64,000 nucleotides of DNA, taken from the NCBI RefSeq assembly GCF_014648255.1, contig NZ_BMQT01000005.1, forward strand, positions 62,001-126,000, read 5' to 3'. The stretch's first letter is position 1. Each line of letters opens with the position of its first letter. Source of the stretch: Nocardioides albus. Lineage in GTDB: Bacteria > Actinomycetota > Actinomycetes > Propionibacteriales > Nocardioidaceae. The notes under the pieces are model-generated. The model was not told the origin of the DNA, ran no database searches, and was given only the letters and a program-made list of their open reading frames with translations. The position numbers and the translations under genes are program-made. Positions 1 to 10,071 of the stretch are shown here, piece by piece.

Positions 1-408
1 CGGCAGCTCGAAGACCCGGCTCCGGGTGCCGGGCGCGCGCTCGTCCCCGGCACCGCGCTCAAGCAGCTGCAGGAGACGATGACGACCAAGGTCGGAGTCC
101 TCCGCAACGCGACCGGTCTCGCCGAGGCGGTCGACGAGCTCGAGCAGCTCGGGAGCACCCCGGCCACCGAGATCGACCCGGCCGCCTGGGAGGCGACCAA
201 CCTGCTGACCGTCTCGCTCGCACTGGCGACGTCCGCGCTGCTGCGTGAGGAGACCCGCGGATCCCATTGGCGCGAGGACTTCGCCGAGCGCGACGACACC
301 GGGTTCGCCGGCCACTTCGACGTTCGGCTCCGGGATGGCGAGACTGTCGTCAGCTTCACCCCGGCCCCAGCGACCGACCGCACCACCACAACCATGGCAG
401 GAGCCTGA
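1..408 (+). CDS. nadB: L-aspartate oxidase, C-terminal part (5' end outside window)
   Basis: This open frame enters from the window edge and ends at TGA 406-408. The residues match the helical C-terminal domain of L-aspartate oxidase (fumarate-reductase-like flavoprotein), including a stretch reading AAWEATNLL and, further on, ETRGSHWREDF, where the family has its conserved ESRG-HxRxD segment. The enzyme oxidises aspartate to iminoaspartate, the first step of de novo NAD synthesis. The FAD-binding part is not visible. The stop overlaps the nadC start (TGATG), so the two are translationally coupled in one operon, which supports the call. Confidence 0.85.
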   Translation, partial: RQLEDPAPGAGRALVPGTALKQLQETMTTKVGVLRNATGLAEAVDELEQLGSTPATEIDPAAWEATNLLTVSLALATSALLREETRGSHWREDFAERDDTGFAGHFDVRLRDGETVVSFTPAPATDRTTTTMAGA

Positions 409-1337
409 TGACCATCCGACGCGTGCCCTTCGACGAGATCCCGCAGTCGCTGCGTGACGAGCTGACCAAGGCCGGCCTGGACGCCGGCGAGGTCTACGAC
501 GCCGTGGAGCTCGCCCTCGACGAGGACCTGCCCTCGGTCGCTCCTGGTGAGATGCCCAGCGAGGACGTCACCTCGGTGGCCACGATCGCTCCCGACGCGG
601 CCGCGACCGGTGTCTTCGCCGCCCGGGAGGACGGCGTGGTCGCCGGCCTCGGCGTGGCCGAGCTCGTCTTCGCGTACGTGATGGGTGACTCCGTCACCGT
701 CACCGACCGCGTCAAGGACGGCTCCAAGGTGAAGGCCGGCGACGTCATCATGCGGATCGCGGGGCCGACCCGCGGCCTGCTCACGGCGGAGCGTACGGCT
801 CTCAACTACGCCTCCCACGTCTCCGGTGTCGCTACCGGTGTCGCGGCCTGGACCGAGGCGCTCGAAGGGACCGGCGCGCAGGTTCTCGACACCCGCAAGA
901 CCCTGCCGGGCTTCCGGGCCCTGGAGAAGTACGCCGTACGTTGCGGCGGCGGCGCCAACCACCGGATGTCCCTCTCCGACATGGCGCTGGTCAAGGACAA
1001 CCACATCGTCGCCGCGGGTGGCGCGGTGCAGGCCTATGAGGCCGTACGGTTCGCCTACCCGGACGTGCCCGTCGAGGTCGAGGTGACCACGCTCGAAGAG
1101 CTCTCGGCGCTCCTCGACGCCGGTTGTGGCCGGATCATGCTCGACAACATGTCGACCGCGATGATGAAGGAGGCCGTCGAGATCACCGCAGGCCGAGCCG
1201 TCCTCGAGGCGTCCGGCGGTCTGACCCTGGACCGTGCCCGCGAGGTCGCTGAGACGGGTGTCGACTATCTCTCCGTCGGTGCGCTGACCCACTCGGTGAA
1301 GGTCTTCGACATCGGCTTCGACCTGTCCGAGGGCTGA
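408..1337 (+). CDS. nadC: Nicotinate-nucleotide pyrophosphorylase (quinolinate phosphoribosyltransferase)
   Basis: A 309-residue cytosolic enzyme that converts quinolinate and PRPP to nicotinate mononucleotide, releasing CO2. The family signature is intact: TRKTLPGFR near residue 162, then LEKYAVRCGGG, then HRMSLSDMALVKDNH, which supply the arginine, lysine and histidine residues for quinolinate and PRPP. A C-terminal barrel segment reads LEASGGLTLD. The start at 408 is chosen because it overlaps the nadB stop; the frame extends further upstream but only through nadB sequence. coaX follows after 11 bases. Length is normal for the family. Confidence 0.95.
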   Translation: MTIRRVPFDEIPQSLRDELTKAGLDAGEVYDAVELALDEDLPSVAPGEMPSEDVTSVATIAPDAAATGVFAAREDGVVAGLGVAELVFAYVMGDSVTVTDRVKDGSKVKAGDVIMRIAGPTRGLLTAERTALNYASHVSGVATGVAAWTEALEGTGAQVLDTRKTLPGFRALEKYAVRCGGGANHRMSLSDMALVKDNHIVAAGGAVQAYEAVRFAYPDVPVEVEVTTLEELSALLDAGCGRIMLDNMSTAMMKEAVEITAGRAVLEASGGLTLDRAREVAETGVDYLSVGALTHSVKVFDIGFDLSEG

Positions 1338-1348
1338 CGGTCACGCCC

Positions 1349-2131
1349 ATGCCTCTGCTCGCGGTCAACATCGGCAACAGTCACACCGTTCTCGGGCTGA
1401 TCGCCGACGGCGTCGTCTCCGCCGACTGGCGGGTCTCCACGCTCGAGCACCGCACCGCTGACGAGTGGTGGGCGCTGCTGCGCGGGATCCTCGGGGACTC
1501 GTCGGTGGCGGGCGTCGACGGCGTGGTGGTCTGTGCGACCGTGCCCTCCGTCCTGCACGAGTGGCGCGAGATGCTCGCCCGCCATCTGGGCTCGGTCCGG
1601 AGCGTGGTGGTCGAGCCCGGCGTACGCTCCGGCATCCCGATCCTCATGGACAACCCGCGCGAGGTCGGCACCGACCGGATCGCCAACGCGGTCGCCGCGG
1701 TGGCGCTCCACGGCGGTCCCGTGATCGTGGTCGACTTCCGTGGGACGGCGACGACCTTCGACGTGGTCAACGCGGCGGGGCAGTACGTCGGGGGTGCGAT
1801 CCTGCCGGGGATCGAGCTGTCCTTGGAGGCGTTGGGTCGGCGTGGTGCGCAGTTGCGCAAGGTCGAGCTCGCCCGCCCGAGGTCGGTGATCGCGAAGAAC
1901 ACCGTCGAGGCGCTGCAGTCCGGAATGGTCTTCGGGGTCGCGGCTCAGGTCGAGGGGATGGTCGCTCGGATCATCGCGGAGCTGGATGTGTCCGCCGACG
2001 ACGTGACGGTGATTGCGACCGGCTATCTCGCGGAGTTCGTGCTGGACGAGTGCCGATGTTTCTCGGCGCATTCTCCGTGGCTGACGTTGCAGGGACTGGA
2101 ACTCATATTCCAGAGGAATGTCGTTCGTTAG
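1349..2131 (+). CDS. coaX: Type III pantothenate kinase-like protein, probably catalytically impaired
   Basis: A 260-residue member of the CoaX family (ASKHA fold), whose active members phosphorylate pantothenate in the first step of CoA synthesis. PGVRSGIPI, VGTDRIAN (catalytic Asp109), RPRSVI and KNTVEALQSG are recognisable. Several core positions are wrong. The N-terminal phosphate motif reads NIGNS at residues 7-11, where active enzymes have D-x-G-N-T. The second phosphate loop reads DFRGTATT (129-136), with an extra Arg where the family has DFGTATT. VIGK has become VIAK, and TGGLA has become TGYLA near residue 225. M. tuberculosis CoaX is also reported inactive, with type I CoaA doing the work. 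The family call is firm; loss of activity is an inference. Confidence 0.85.
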   Translation: MPLLAVNIGNSHTVLGLIADGVVSADWRVSTLEHRTADEWWALLRGILGDSSVAGVDGVVVCATVPSVLHEWREMLARHLGSVRSVVVEPGVRSGIPILMDNPREVGTDRIANAVAAVALHGGPVIVVDFRGTATTFDVVNAAGQYVGGAILPGIELSLEALGRRGAQLRKVELARPRSVIAKNTVEALQSGMVFGVAAQVEGMVARIIAELDVSADDVTVIATGYLAEFVLDECRCFSAHSPWLTLQGLELIFQRNVVR

Positions 2132-2252
2132 CGCGTTTCGGTATGCCGCCCTGTCGAATCCATCAGTTGATATGTAATGCTATGCGCATCTCGCTTTAAT
2201 GCGGGGCCTATATTCGGCCCGTTTCCGGGTGAAGAGCAGTGAAGGTAGGAAC

Positions 2253-2576
2253 ATGGCTAAGAAGGTTCAGATCATCCTCGAGGATGACATCGACGGCTCG
2301 GAAGCAGCCGAGACGGTGTCCTTTGCCCTGGACGGCACGTCCTACGAGATCGATCTCAGCGATGCCAATGCGGCAAAGCTTCGTGATTCTCTCGCGCTCT
2401 TCATCGGTCACGCACAGAAGGTGAGCGGCCGCCGTGGCAGCGCCAAGAAGGCCGCCGCAGCCGGTGGGACCACCCCGAAGGTCATGCGTGAGTGGGGCAA
2501 GGCCAACGGTTACAGCGTTCCTGACCGTGGTCGGATTCCGGCCGAGGTCCGAGCGGCTTTCGAAGCGGCTCACTGA
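2253..2576 (+). CDS. lsr2: Lsr2 nucleoid-associated, H-NS-like silencing protein
   Basis: A 107-residue protein starting MAKKVQ. The N-terminal half is the acidic beta-rich oligomerisation domain (VQIILEDDIDGSEAAETV). A basic Ala/Lys-rich linker covers about residues 55-75. The C-terminal DNA-binding domain ends in PDRGRIPAEVRAAF, with the RGR motif that inserts into the minor groove of AT-rich DNA. Lsr2 silences xenogeneic AT-rich DNA in actinobacteria. The ATG at 2253 is preferred to an upstream start at 2199 because the family begins here and AGGTAGGA lies just upstream. Gene order coaX-lsr2-clpC resembles mycobacteria, but lysS, which lies between coaX and lsr2 there, is absent. Confidence 0.95.
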   Translation: MAKKVQIILEDDIDGSEAAETVSFALDGTSYEIDLSDANAAKLRDSLALFIGHAQKVSGRRGSAKKAAAAGGTTPKVMREWGKANGYSVPDRGRIPAEVRAAFEAAH

Positions 2577-2603
2577 CCGACGGTCGCACCGCACCTCATG
2601 GCC

Positions 2604-2633
2604 GGCTGCCGCGCCTTCCCGGGCGCGGCAGCC
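2604..2633 (+). terminator. Rho-independent-type hairpin after lsr2
   Basis: A perfect 12-bp stem (GGCTGCCGCGCC paired with GGCGCGGCAGCC) around a 6-base loop, followed by GCCTTTG, lies 28 bases after the lsr2 stop. It separates lsr2 from clpC, which has its own promoter. Confidence 0.75.
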
Positions 2634-2697
2634 GCCTTTGTGCGAGGTGGGCCGCCGGTCGGCCCGGCGCCGGTGCTGCCCGGCGTACTGCAGGCGT

Positions 2698-2711
2698 GTT
2701 CGCTCTCAGCG
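2698..2711 (+). promoter_or_regulatory. Candidate ClgR operator upstream of clpC
   Basis: The sequence GTTCGC-TCTCA-GCG matches the actinobacterial ClgR site GTTCGC-N5-GCG. ClgR activates clp protease genes in Streptomyces, Corynebacterium and mycobacteria. The site lies just upstream of a SigR-like promoter, where an activator would bind. The clgR gene is not in this window. Confidence 0.6.
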
Positions 2712-2733
2712 CACGGATCACATTGTGTTGTCG

Positions 2734-2759
2734 GGAACGCGTAGGCTGTCTGTGGGGTT
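2734..2759 (+). promoter_or_regulatory. SigR/SigH-type promoter of clpC
   Basis: GGAAC at 2734-2738 and GTT at 2757-2759 are separated by exactly 18 bases, matching the thiol-stress sigma factor consensus GGAAT-N18-GTT. Transcription would start near 2766, giving a leader of about 35 bases with AGGAGA at 2787-2792 as ribosome binding site. Confidence 0.55.
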
Positions 2760-2801
2760 GGATCTTGGTGACGCCCCAGAATTCTTAGGAGAGATGCGTA
2801 C

Positions 2802-5387
<2,586 letters not shown>

Positions 5388-5388
5388 C

Positions 5389-5525
5389 CCGAGACGTCAC
5401 TTTCTGACGTCGAGAAGTCAGTTATCGACGCCGAGTGGTCAGAAATTCTGGCCACTCGGCGTCGTTTCTCTTTTCAGCGCTTCAGAAAGTGACCGTTCGC
5501 TGTCAGAAACTGACTTCTCGGCGGG
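5389..5525. repeat. Modular palindromic intergenic element, copy 1 (clpC/mutY)
   Basis: This element starts one base after the clpC stop and abuts the mutY stop, so it fills the gap completely. It opens with CCGAGACGTCACT, has a central long hairpin (5426-5464) and ends in CTTCTCGGCGGG. Side units occur twice in opposite orientation: GTCACTTTCTGA at 5396-5407 matches the inverse at 5482-5493, and GAGAAGTCAGTT at 5412-5423 matches the inverse at 5508-5519. It shares its start, central palindrome and end with the copies at 7202, 24693 and 59449. Confidence 0.75.
5426..5464. terminator. Bidirectional hairpin terminator between clpC and mutY
   Basis: Perfect 13-base arms (CGACGCCGAGTGG and its inverse) flank an inner region that also pairs almost fully (TCAGAA with TTCTGG). 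Downstream for clpC is TTTCTCTTTTC, a reasonable U tract. It is the core of the intergenic element and would serve both convergent genes. Confidence 0.75.
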
Positions 5526-6425
5526 TTAGGGGAGGGCGTACGTTTCTGGGCCCGTTTTTACCACCAGGGCGTCTTTCAGGAGGCTTGCCAGGGCTCGATC
5601 TCTCTGGGTTTCGTCGGGCCAGACCGCATCTAGGCGGGTTCGGTGGACGGGGGAGTCGGCGTCGCGGAGGACGGCGAGGAGGCGGCCGCGGCACTGGCGG
5701 TCGGTGCCGGCCCAGGTCTGGACCTTCCGCGGCGGTCCGTCGTAGGCGGGGTGGCCGGCCGCGCGCCAGGCGCACAGGTCTGCGACGGGACAGCGGGAGC
5801 AGGACGGTTTCGCGGCAGTGCAGATCAGGGCGCCGAGCTCCATGACGGCGACCGACCAGGTGGCGGCGGTCGGCTCGTCGTGGGGGAGTACGTTGGCGGC
5901 GAGCTCGCGCTCGGCCTTGTTGACCGACTGCGAGGGGAACTCGACGCCGCTGAGTGTCCGGGCGAAGACGCGGCGTACGTTCGTGTCGAGCACGACGTGT
6001 CGCTTGCCGTAGGCGAAGGTGGCGATCGCTGCCGCGGTGTAGTCGCCGACGCCCGGGAGCGCGATGAGGTCGTCGTAGCTGTCGGGGACCTCGCCGCCGT
6101 GGTCGGCGACGATGGCCGCGGCGGCGGCGTGCAGCCGCAGTGCTCTGCGGGGGTAGCCGAGGCGGCCCCAGGCGCGTACGGCTTCGCCGGTCGGCTCCGC
6201 GGCCAGATCTGCCGGGGTGGGCCAGCGCTCCAGCCAGGCCTCGTGAACCGGGAGCACGCGGGAGACCGGGGTCTGCTGGAGCATGAACTCGCTGACCATC
6301 ACCGACCACGGCGTCGCGCTCGCGGAGCGCCACGGGAGGTCACGGGCGTTGGCGTCGTACCAGTCCAGAACGGGGTCCAGGAGTTCGGTCACACGCAGAT
6401 TGTGCCGTGCGACAGGTATAGCCAC
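5526..6425 (-). CDS. mutY: A/G-specific adenine glycosylase MutY
   Basis: A 299-residue base-excision repair enzyme that removes adenine mispaired with 8-oxoguanine. Visible features are PWSVMVSEFMLQQTPV (catalytic Glu region), the helix-hairpin-helix LPGVGDYTAAAI followed by VLDTNVRRVFAR with the conserved Asp, and a four-cysteine [4Fe-4S] cluster spaced C-x6-C-x2-C-x5-C (ICTAAKPSCSRCPVADLC). The C-terminal NUDIX-like 8-oxoG recognition domain of longer MutY proteins is missing, as in many actinobacterial forms. The start is uncertain: GTG at 6425 or GTG at 6392 (VTELLDPVLDWY), neither with a clear ribosome site. The 3' end abuts a palindromic element. Confidence 0.92.
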   Translation of the reverse strand: MAIPVARHNLRVTELLDPVLDWYDANARDLPWRSASATPWSVMVSEFMLQQTPVSRVLPVHEAWLERWPTPADLAAEPTGEAVRAWGRLGYPRRALRLHAAAAAIVADHGGEVPDSYDDLIALPGVGDYTAAAIATFAYGKRHVVLDTNVRRVFARTLSGVEFPSQSVNKAERELAANVLPHDEPTAATWSVAVMELGALICTAAKPSCSRCPVADLCAWRAAGHPAYDGPPRKVQTWAGTDRQCRGRLLAVLRDADSPVHRTRLDAVWPDETQRDRALASLLKDALVVKTGPETYALP

Positions 6426-6459
6426 GGAGTGGCACCCCGAAACCTGGGCGCGGGATCAT

Positions 6460-6465
6460 TACGGT
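6460..6465 (+). promoter_or_regulatory. Leaderless -10 box (TACGGT)
   Basis: TACGGT fits TANNNT and lies 7 bases before ATG 6473, placing the transcript start at the initiation codon. This decides the start of the following gene. Confidence 0.5.
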
Positions 6466-6472
6466 GTCGCCT

Positions 6473-7198
6473 ATGGCCCGTGCGAGAAGGACTGGAGGAC
6501 GGCTACCGGCCTCGGTCTACTGGCGCCGGCGGCTGGCTGTGCTCTCGATCGTCCTGCTCCTCATCGTCGGGATCTCGCGGTTCTTCACCGACGGCTCGGA
6601 GAAGCCGGACGACACCGCGGCGCCGGTGGCCGACCAGCCGACGGCGACCGTGACGGTCACGCCGACGCCGAGCGCGGAGCCGTCGAAGCAGGCGGGCAAC
6701 GCGGGCGGCGACAAGCCGAAGAAGCCGAGGAAGCCGAAGAGCAGCGCACCGCCCGAGCCGACCGGCGAGTGCTCGCCCTCCGACATCGTCGTCGAGCCCG
6801 CCGTCGCCGACGGCTACGCCGAAGACAACGTCACCATCCCGCTGCAACTGCGCACGGTGAAGGCGTCCGCGTGCACCTGGAAGCTGTCCGCGGACGCGCT
6901 GCAGGTGCGGATCTCGCAGAAGGGCGGCGACCTGGTCTGGTCGACGGTCGACTGCCCCAAGGCCGTGCCGACCAGGGAGATCGTCGTACGCCGCGACGTC
7001 GTCACCACGCTCCCGCTGACCTGGAGCGGCCGCCGTGTCGTTGCCGGCGAGTGCACCGGCCACGGCCCATGGGTGAAGCCCAACTTCTTCGTGATCGTCG
7101 CCTCCGCCCTCGGTGGCGAACCGGCATCGGCCACCTTCGGCCTCTACAAGCCGGGCACCGCCCTGTCGCGTACGGAACCCGACTCCCCGACCGGCTGA
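6473..7198 (+). CDS. Membrane-anchored extracytoplasmic protein of unknown function
   Basis: About 241 residues. A basic N terminus is followed by one membrane segment (LAVLSIVLLLIVGI, about residues 22-38), a Pro/Thr/Lys linker (about 50-95, with PKKPRKPKSS) and a globular domain with three or four cysteines (EC, AC, DC, EC) rich in beta-type sequence. The domain order suggests a signal anchor, a wall-spanning linker and an extracellular domain. I do not recognise a catalytic motif. The ATG at 6473 is preferred to the GTG at 6464 because of the -10 box spacing. It is divergent from mutY and convergent with disA. Confidence 0.7.
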   Translation: MARARRTGGRLPASVYWRRRLAVLSIVLLLIVGISRFFTDGSEKPDDTAAPVADQPTATVTVTPTPSAEPSKQAGNAGGDKPKKPRKPKSSAPPEPTGECSPSDIVVEPAVADGYAEDNVTIPLQLRTVKASACTWKLSADALQVRISQKGGDLVWSTVDCPKAVPTREIVVRRDVVTTLPLTWSGRRVVAGECTGHGPWVKPNFFVIVASALGGEPASATFGLYKPGTALSRTEPDSPTG

Positions 7199-7201
7199 CG
7201 C

Positions 7202-7359
7202 GCCGAGACGTCACCCGCGCCGGCCGAGACGTCAGGTAGGTCGGCCGAGACGTCACTGGCGTCGGCCGAGACGGCAAGGACTGCCAACTCGGCCGACGTA
7301 ACTGACGCTTCGGCCAACGCGGGTGACGCTTCGGCCGACGGGAGTGACGCTTCGGCAGG
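7202..7359. repeat. Modular palindromic intergenic element, copy 2
   Basis: The element fills the gap between the convergent stops at 7198 and 7364. Left side: four units with a 21-base period beginning CGGCCGAGACGTCA at about 7201, 7221, 7242 and 7263. Centre: GGCA-AGGAC-TGCC nested inside GCCGAG/CTCGGC. Right side: inverted units of the same period ending in TGACGCTT, closing with CGGCAGG. All three frames read as 7-residue repeats, but there is no credible gene. It probably acts as a bidirectional terminator. Confidence 0.8.
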
Positions 7360-7363
7360 GTGG

Positions 7364-8446
7364 TTAGACGTAGCGCTCGAGGATGGTGGACTCGGCGAGG
7401 CGGGAGAGGCCTTCGCGTACGGAGCGGGCGCGGAGCTCGCCGACGCCCTCGACGGCCTGCAGATCGTCGACGCTGGCGGAGAGGAGCTTCTGCAGGGTGC
7501 CGAAGTGGTCGACGAGGCGGTCGACGACAGCGGGTGGGAGGCGGGGGACCTTGGCCAGGAGTCGGTAGCCGCGCGGGGCCACCGCACCATCCAAGGCATC
7601 CGACGTGGTGAGGCCGAGGACGCGGGCGGTGGCGGCGGGGTCGACGAGCTCGGCGGAGTTGAGCGCCTCGAGCTCGGCGAGGAGCTCCTCGGGCGAACGT
7701 GAGCGACGGCCGCGGGGGAGGTAGTCGCGGATGACCATCTCGCGCTCGGCGTCGACGCCGGTGATGAGCTCCTCCAGCTGGAGGGAGAGCAGCCGGCCGT
7801 CGGTGCCGAGCTCGAGTACGTAGTCCTCGATCTCGCGGGCGATTCGAGTGACCATTTCCAGACGCTGGGCCACCACGGCTACGTCGCGCACGGTCACCAG
7901 GTCCTCGATCTCCAGCGCCGACAGGGTGGACGCCACCTCGTCGAGCCGCAGCTTGTAGCGCTCGAGGGTCGCCAGCGCCTGGTTGGCGCGGGAGAGGATC
8001 TGGCCGGAGTCCTCCAGGACGTGGCGGGTCTCTCCGACGTACGCGGCGATGATCTGCATCGACTGGGACACCGAGATCACCGGGTGGCCGGTCTGCTTCG
8101 CGACCCGGTCGGCGGTGCGGTGGCGGGTGCCGGTCTCGGTCGAGGGGATGGTGTGGTCGGGCATCAGGTGGACGGCGGCCTGGACGATCCGGCTGAGCGA
8201 GTCGTCGACAATGATCGCTCCGTCCATCTTGGCGAGCTCGCGCAAGCCAGTGGAGGTGAACGGGACATCGAGCGTGAAGCCACCGGTCGAGATCGCGTCG
8301 ACCATCTTGTCGTAACCGAGCACGATGAGTGCGCCGGTGCGGCCGCGAAGGATCCGCTCGAGCCCGTCACGCAGCGGCGTCCCGGGCGCGATGAGAGCAA
8401 GCGTCTCGCGCAGTCGGATGGAATCCGCGGTGCGTTCGGCGGGCAC
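7364..8446 (-). CDS. disA: DNA integrity scanning protein DisA, diadenylate cyclase
   Basis: A 360-residue octameric enzyme that makes c-di-AMP from two ATP while scanning DNA. The N-terminal DAC domain has the DGA motif in [10 protein letters not shown] and the RHR motif in [12 protein letters not shown] helical spine follows, then a C-terminal helix-hairpin-helix DNA-binding domain with [15 protein letters not shown]. The GTG at 8446 is chosen because AAAGGA lies 5 bases upstream and the residues before it do not resemble the family; a longer frame reaches 8566. A TAGAAT box lies about 30 bases upstream. radA precedes it in the same direction with an 88-base gap. Confidence 0.95.
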   Translation of the reverse strand: MPAERTADSIRLRETLALIAPGTPLRDGLERILRGRTGALIVLGYDKMVDAISTGGFTLDVPFTSTGLRELAKMDGAIIVDDSLSRIVQAAVHLMPDHTIPSTETGTRHRTADRVAKQTGHPVISVSQSMQIIAAYVGETRHVLEDSGQILSRANQALATLERYKLRLDEVASTLSALEIEDLVTVRDVAVVAQRLEMVTRIAREIEDYVLELGTDGRLLSLQLEELITGVDAEREMVIRDYLPRGRRSRSPEELLAELEALNSAELVDPAATARVLGLTTSDALDGAVAPRGYRLLAKVPRLPPAVVDRLVDHFGTLQKLLSASVDDLQAVEGVGELRARSVREGLSRLAESTILERYV

Positions 8447-8534
8447 GGGAATCCTTTCGGAGTGGGATGAGGTGATTCTAGCGGTGGATCCAACCGTAAT
8501 GCCGAGAACGATCTGCCACGAGTCACCAAGTTGA

Positions 8535-9920
8535 TTACACCAAGCGGAGGAATTCCAGGGCCGCACCTATGCTGTGCACCTCAAAGACACGCATGCCGTC
8601 GACGTCCCGCTCATTGGGGCGGTTGGGCACCGGCGTTCCCGGGTCGGCCGGGACGACCGCCACGGTGAACCCGAGCCGCGCCGCCTCGGAGAGGCGCTGA
8701 TCGAGATCACGCACCCGCCGTAGCTCGCCGGCCAGGCCGATCTCCCCGAGCGCCACCACTCCGCGCGGCGTGGGGGTGCCGGTGTGGCTGGAGGCGACCG
8801 CGAGCGCCATCGCCAGGTCGGCGGCCGGGTCGCTGATCCGGGCCCCGCCGACGGTCGAGGCGAACACGTCGCGACCCGAGAGACCCACCCGCGCGTGCCG
8901 CTGCAGCACGGCGAGGATCATCGCGAGCCGAGAGCCGTCCAGGCCGGAGGTCGTACGCTTCGCCCGCTCCTCTGCGCCCAGCACGGTCAACGCCTGGATC
9001 TCGGCGAGCAGCGGTCGGCGTCCCTCCATCGTCACGGTGACGCAGGTGCCGGGAACGGCGACGTGGTGGGTCTCCACGAAGAGCCCGGAGGGATCGGTGA
9101 CCGCCACGATGCCCTCCGAGGAGAGATCGAAGCAGCCCACCTCGTCGATGGGGCCGAAGCGGTTCTTCATCGCCCGCACCATCCGGAACCGTGAGTCGCG
9201 GGCGCCTTCGAAGTGAAGGACCACGTCGACCAGGTGCTCCAGCACCCGCGGCCCGGCGATCGCCCCGTCCTTGGTCACATGGCCGACGAGCACGGTCGTG
9301 ATGTTGCGCGTCTTGGCGACCCGGATCAGCGCCGCCGCGACCTCGCGCACCTGGGTCACTCCGCCGGGCGCACCCTCGACCCCGGAGGCGCCGATGGTCT
9401 GCACCGAGTCGACCACGATCAGCTCGGGCCGGCTCTCCTCGATATGGGTCAGCATCGCGCCGAGGTCGGTCTCGGCGGCGAGATAGAGCTCGTCCTGGAT
9501 GGCGTTGGTGCGGTCGGCCCGCAGGCGCACCTGCGAGGCGGACTCCTCGCCGGTCACGTACAGCGCCCGGCGTCCGTAGCGCGCCGTCTGCGCGGCCACC
9601 TCCAGCAGCAGCGTCGACTTCCCGACGCCCGGCTCGCCGGCCAGCAGGATCGCAGCCCCCGGCACCAGTCCGCCGCCGAGGACCCGATCGAGCTCGGGCA
9701 CCCCCGACGTACGCCGCTCCGACTCGGTCACCGACACCTGTCCGATCGGCACGGCCGCGGTGGAGACCGGGGCTGCCTGCGTACGTCCGACGGGGGTGGC
9801 CGCTTCGGCGACCGACCCCCAGGCCTGGCACTCGCCACAACGACCGACCCACTTACCGGTCTCCCAGCCGCACTCGGAGCAGCGGTAGGTGGCGCGTTTG
9901 GACGAACGAGCGGTAGCCAT
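8535..9920 (-). CDS. radA: DNA repair protein RadA (Sms)
   Basis: A 461-residue RecA-like branch-migration helicase. An N-terminal zinc finger has two CxxC pairs ([18 protein letters not shown]). Walker A is GEPGVGKST, the RadA-specific KNRFGP motif is present ([11 protein letters not shown]), and the C-terminal Lon-like domain contains [14 protein letters not shown] sequence ([15 protein letters not shown]). The ATG at 9920 is chosen over the longer frame to 9950 because the zinc finger begins normally from here and a TAGGTT box lies 7 bases upstream. RadA and DisA are neighbours and are known to be functionally linked in Bacillus. Confidence 0.95.
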   Translation of the reverse strand: MATARSSKRATYRCSECGWETGKWVGRCGECQAWGSVAEAATPVGRTQAAPVSTAAVPIGQVSVTESERRTSGVPELDRVLGGGLVPGAAILLAGEPGVGKSTLLLEVAAQTARYGRRALYVTGEESASQVRLRADRTNAIQDELYLAAETDLGAMLTHIEESRPELIVVDSVQTIGASGVEGAPGGVTQVREVAAALIRVAKTRNITTVLVGHVTKDGAIAGPRVLEHLVDVVLHFEGARDSRFRMVRAMKNRFGPIDEVGCFDLSSEGIVAVTDPSGLFVETHHVAVPGTCVTVTMEGRRPLLAEIQALTVLGAEERAKRTTSGLDGSRLAMILAVLQRHARVGLSGRDVFASTVGGARISDPAADLAMALAVASSHTGTPTPRGVVALGEIGLAGELRRVRDLDQRLSEAARLGFTVAVVPADPGTPVPNRPNERDVDGMRVFEVHSIGAALEFLRLV

Positions 9921-9927
9921 GCCCAGC

Positions 9928-9933
9928 AACCTA
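9928..9933 (-). promoter_or_regulatory. Leaderless -10 box of radA (TAGGTT)
   Basis: On the minus strand TAGGTT lies 7 bases before ATG 9920, consistent with a leaderless radA transcript. Confidence 0.5.
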
Positions 9934-10027
9934 GAGCAAGCCACCGACAATCGAGCCGCGCCCGGAGCGCCGAGACCGATATAGGGGCCGAAAGCATCCG
10001 CAGAGGTCAGCCTTCGTTACCATGTCT

Positions 10028-10039
10028 TGGAACGATCCA
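10028..10039. promoter_or_regulatory. Candidate LacI-type operator
   Basis: TGGAACGATCCA is a 12-base palindrome with a central CG, broken only at the two positions next to the centre. LacI-family operators are CG-centred palindromes, and the site lies 33 bases before the regulator gene, so autoregulation is plausible. Confidence 0.35.
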
Positions 10040-10071
10040 GAGTTCTACATCGGTATCAAGGGAGGCAGGGC

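Noticed and set aside
7202..7359. Possible CRISPR array
   Set aside because: The repeat units are about 21 bases with no unique spacers of 30 bases or more, the second half is inverted, and there are no cas genes.
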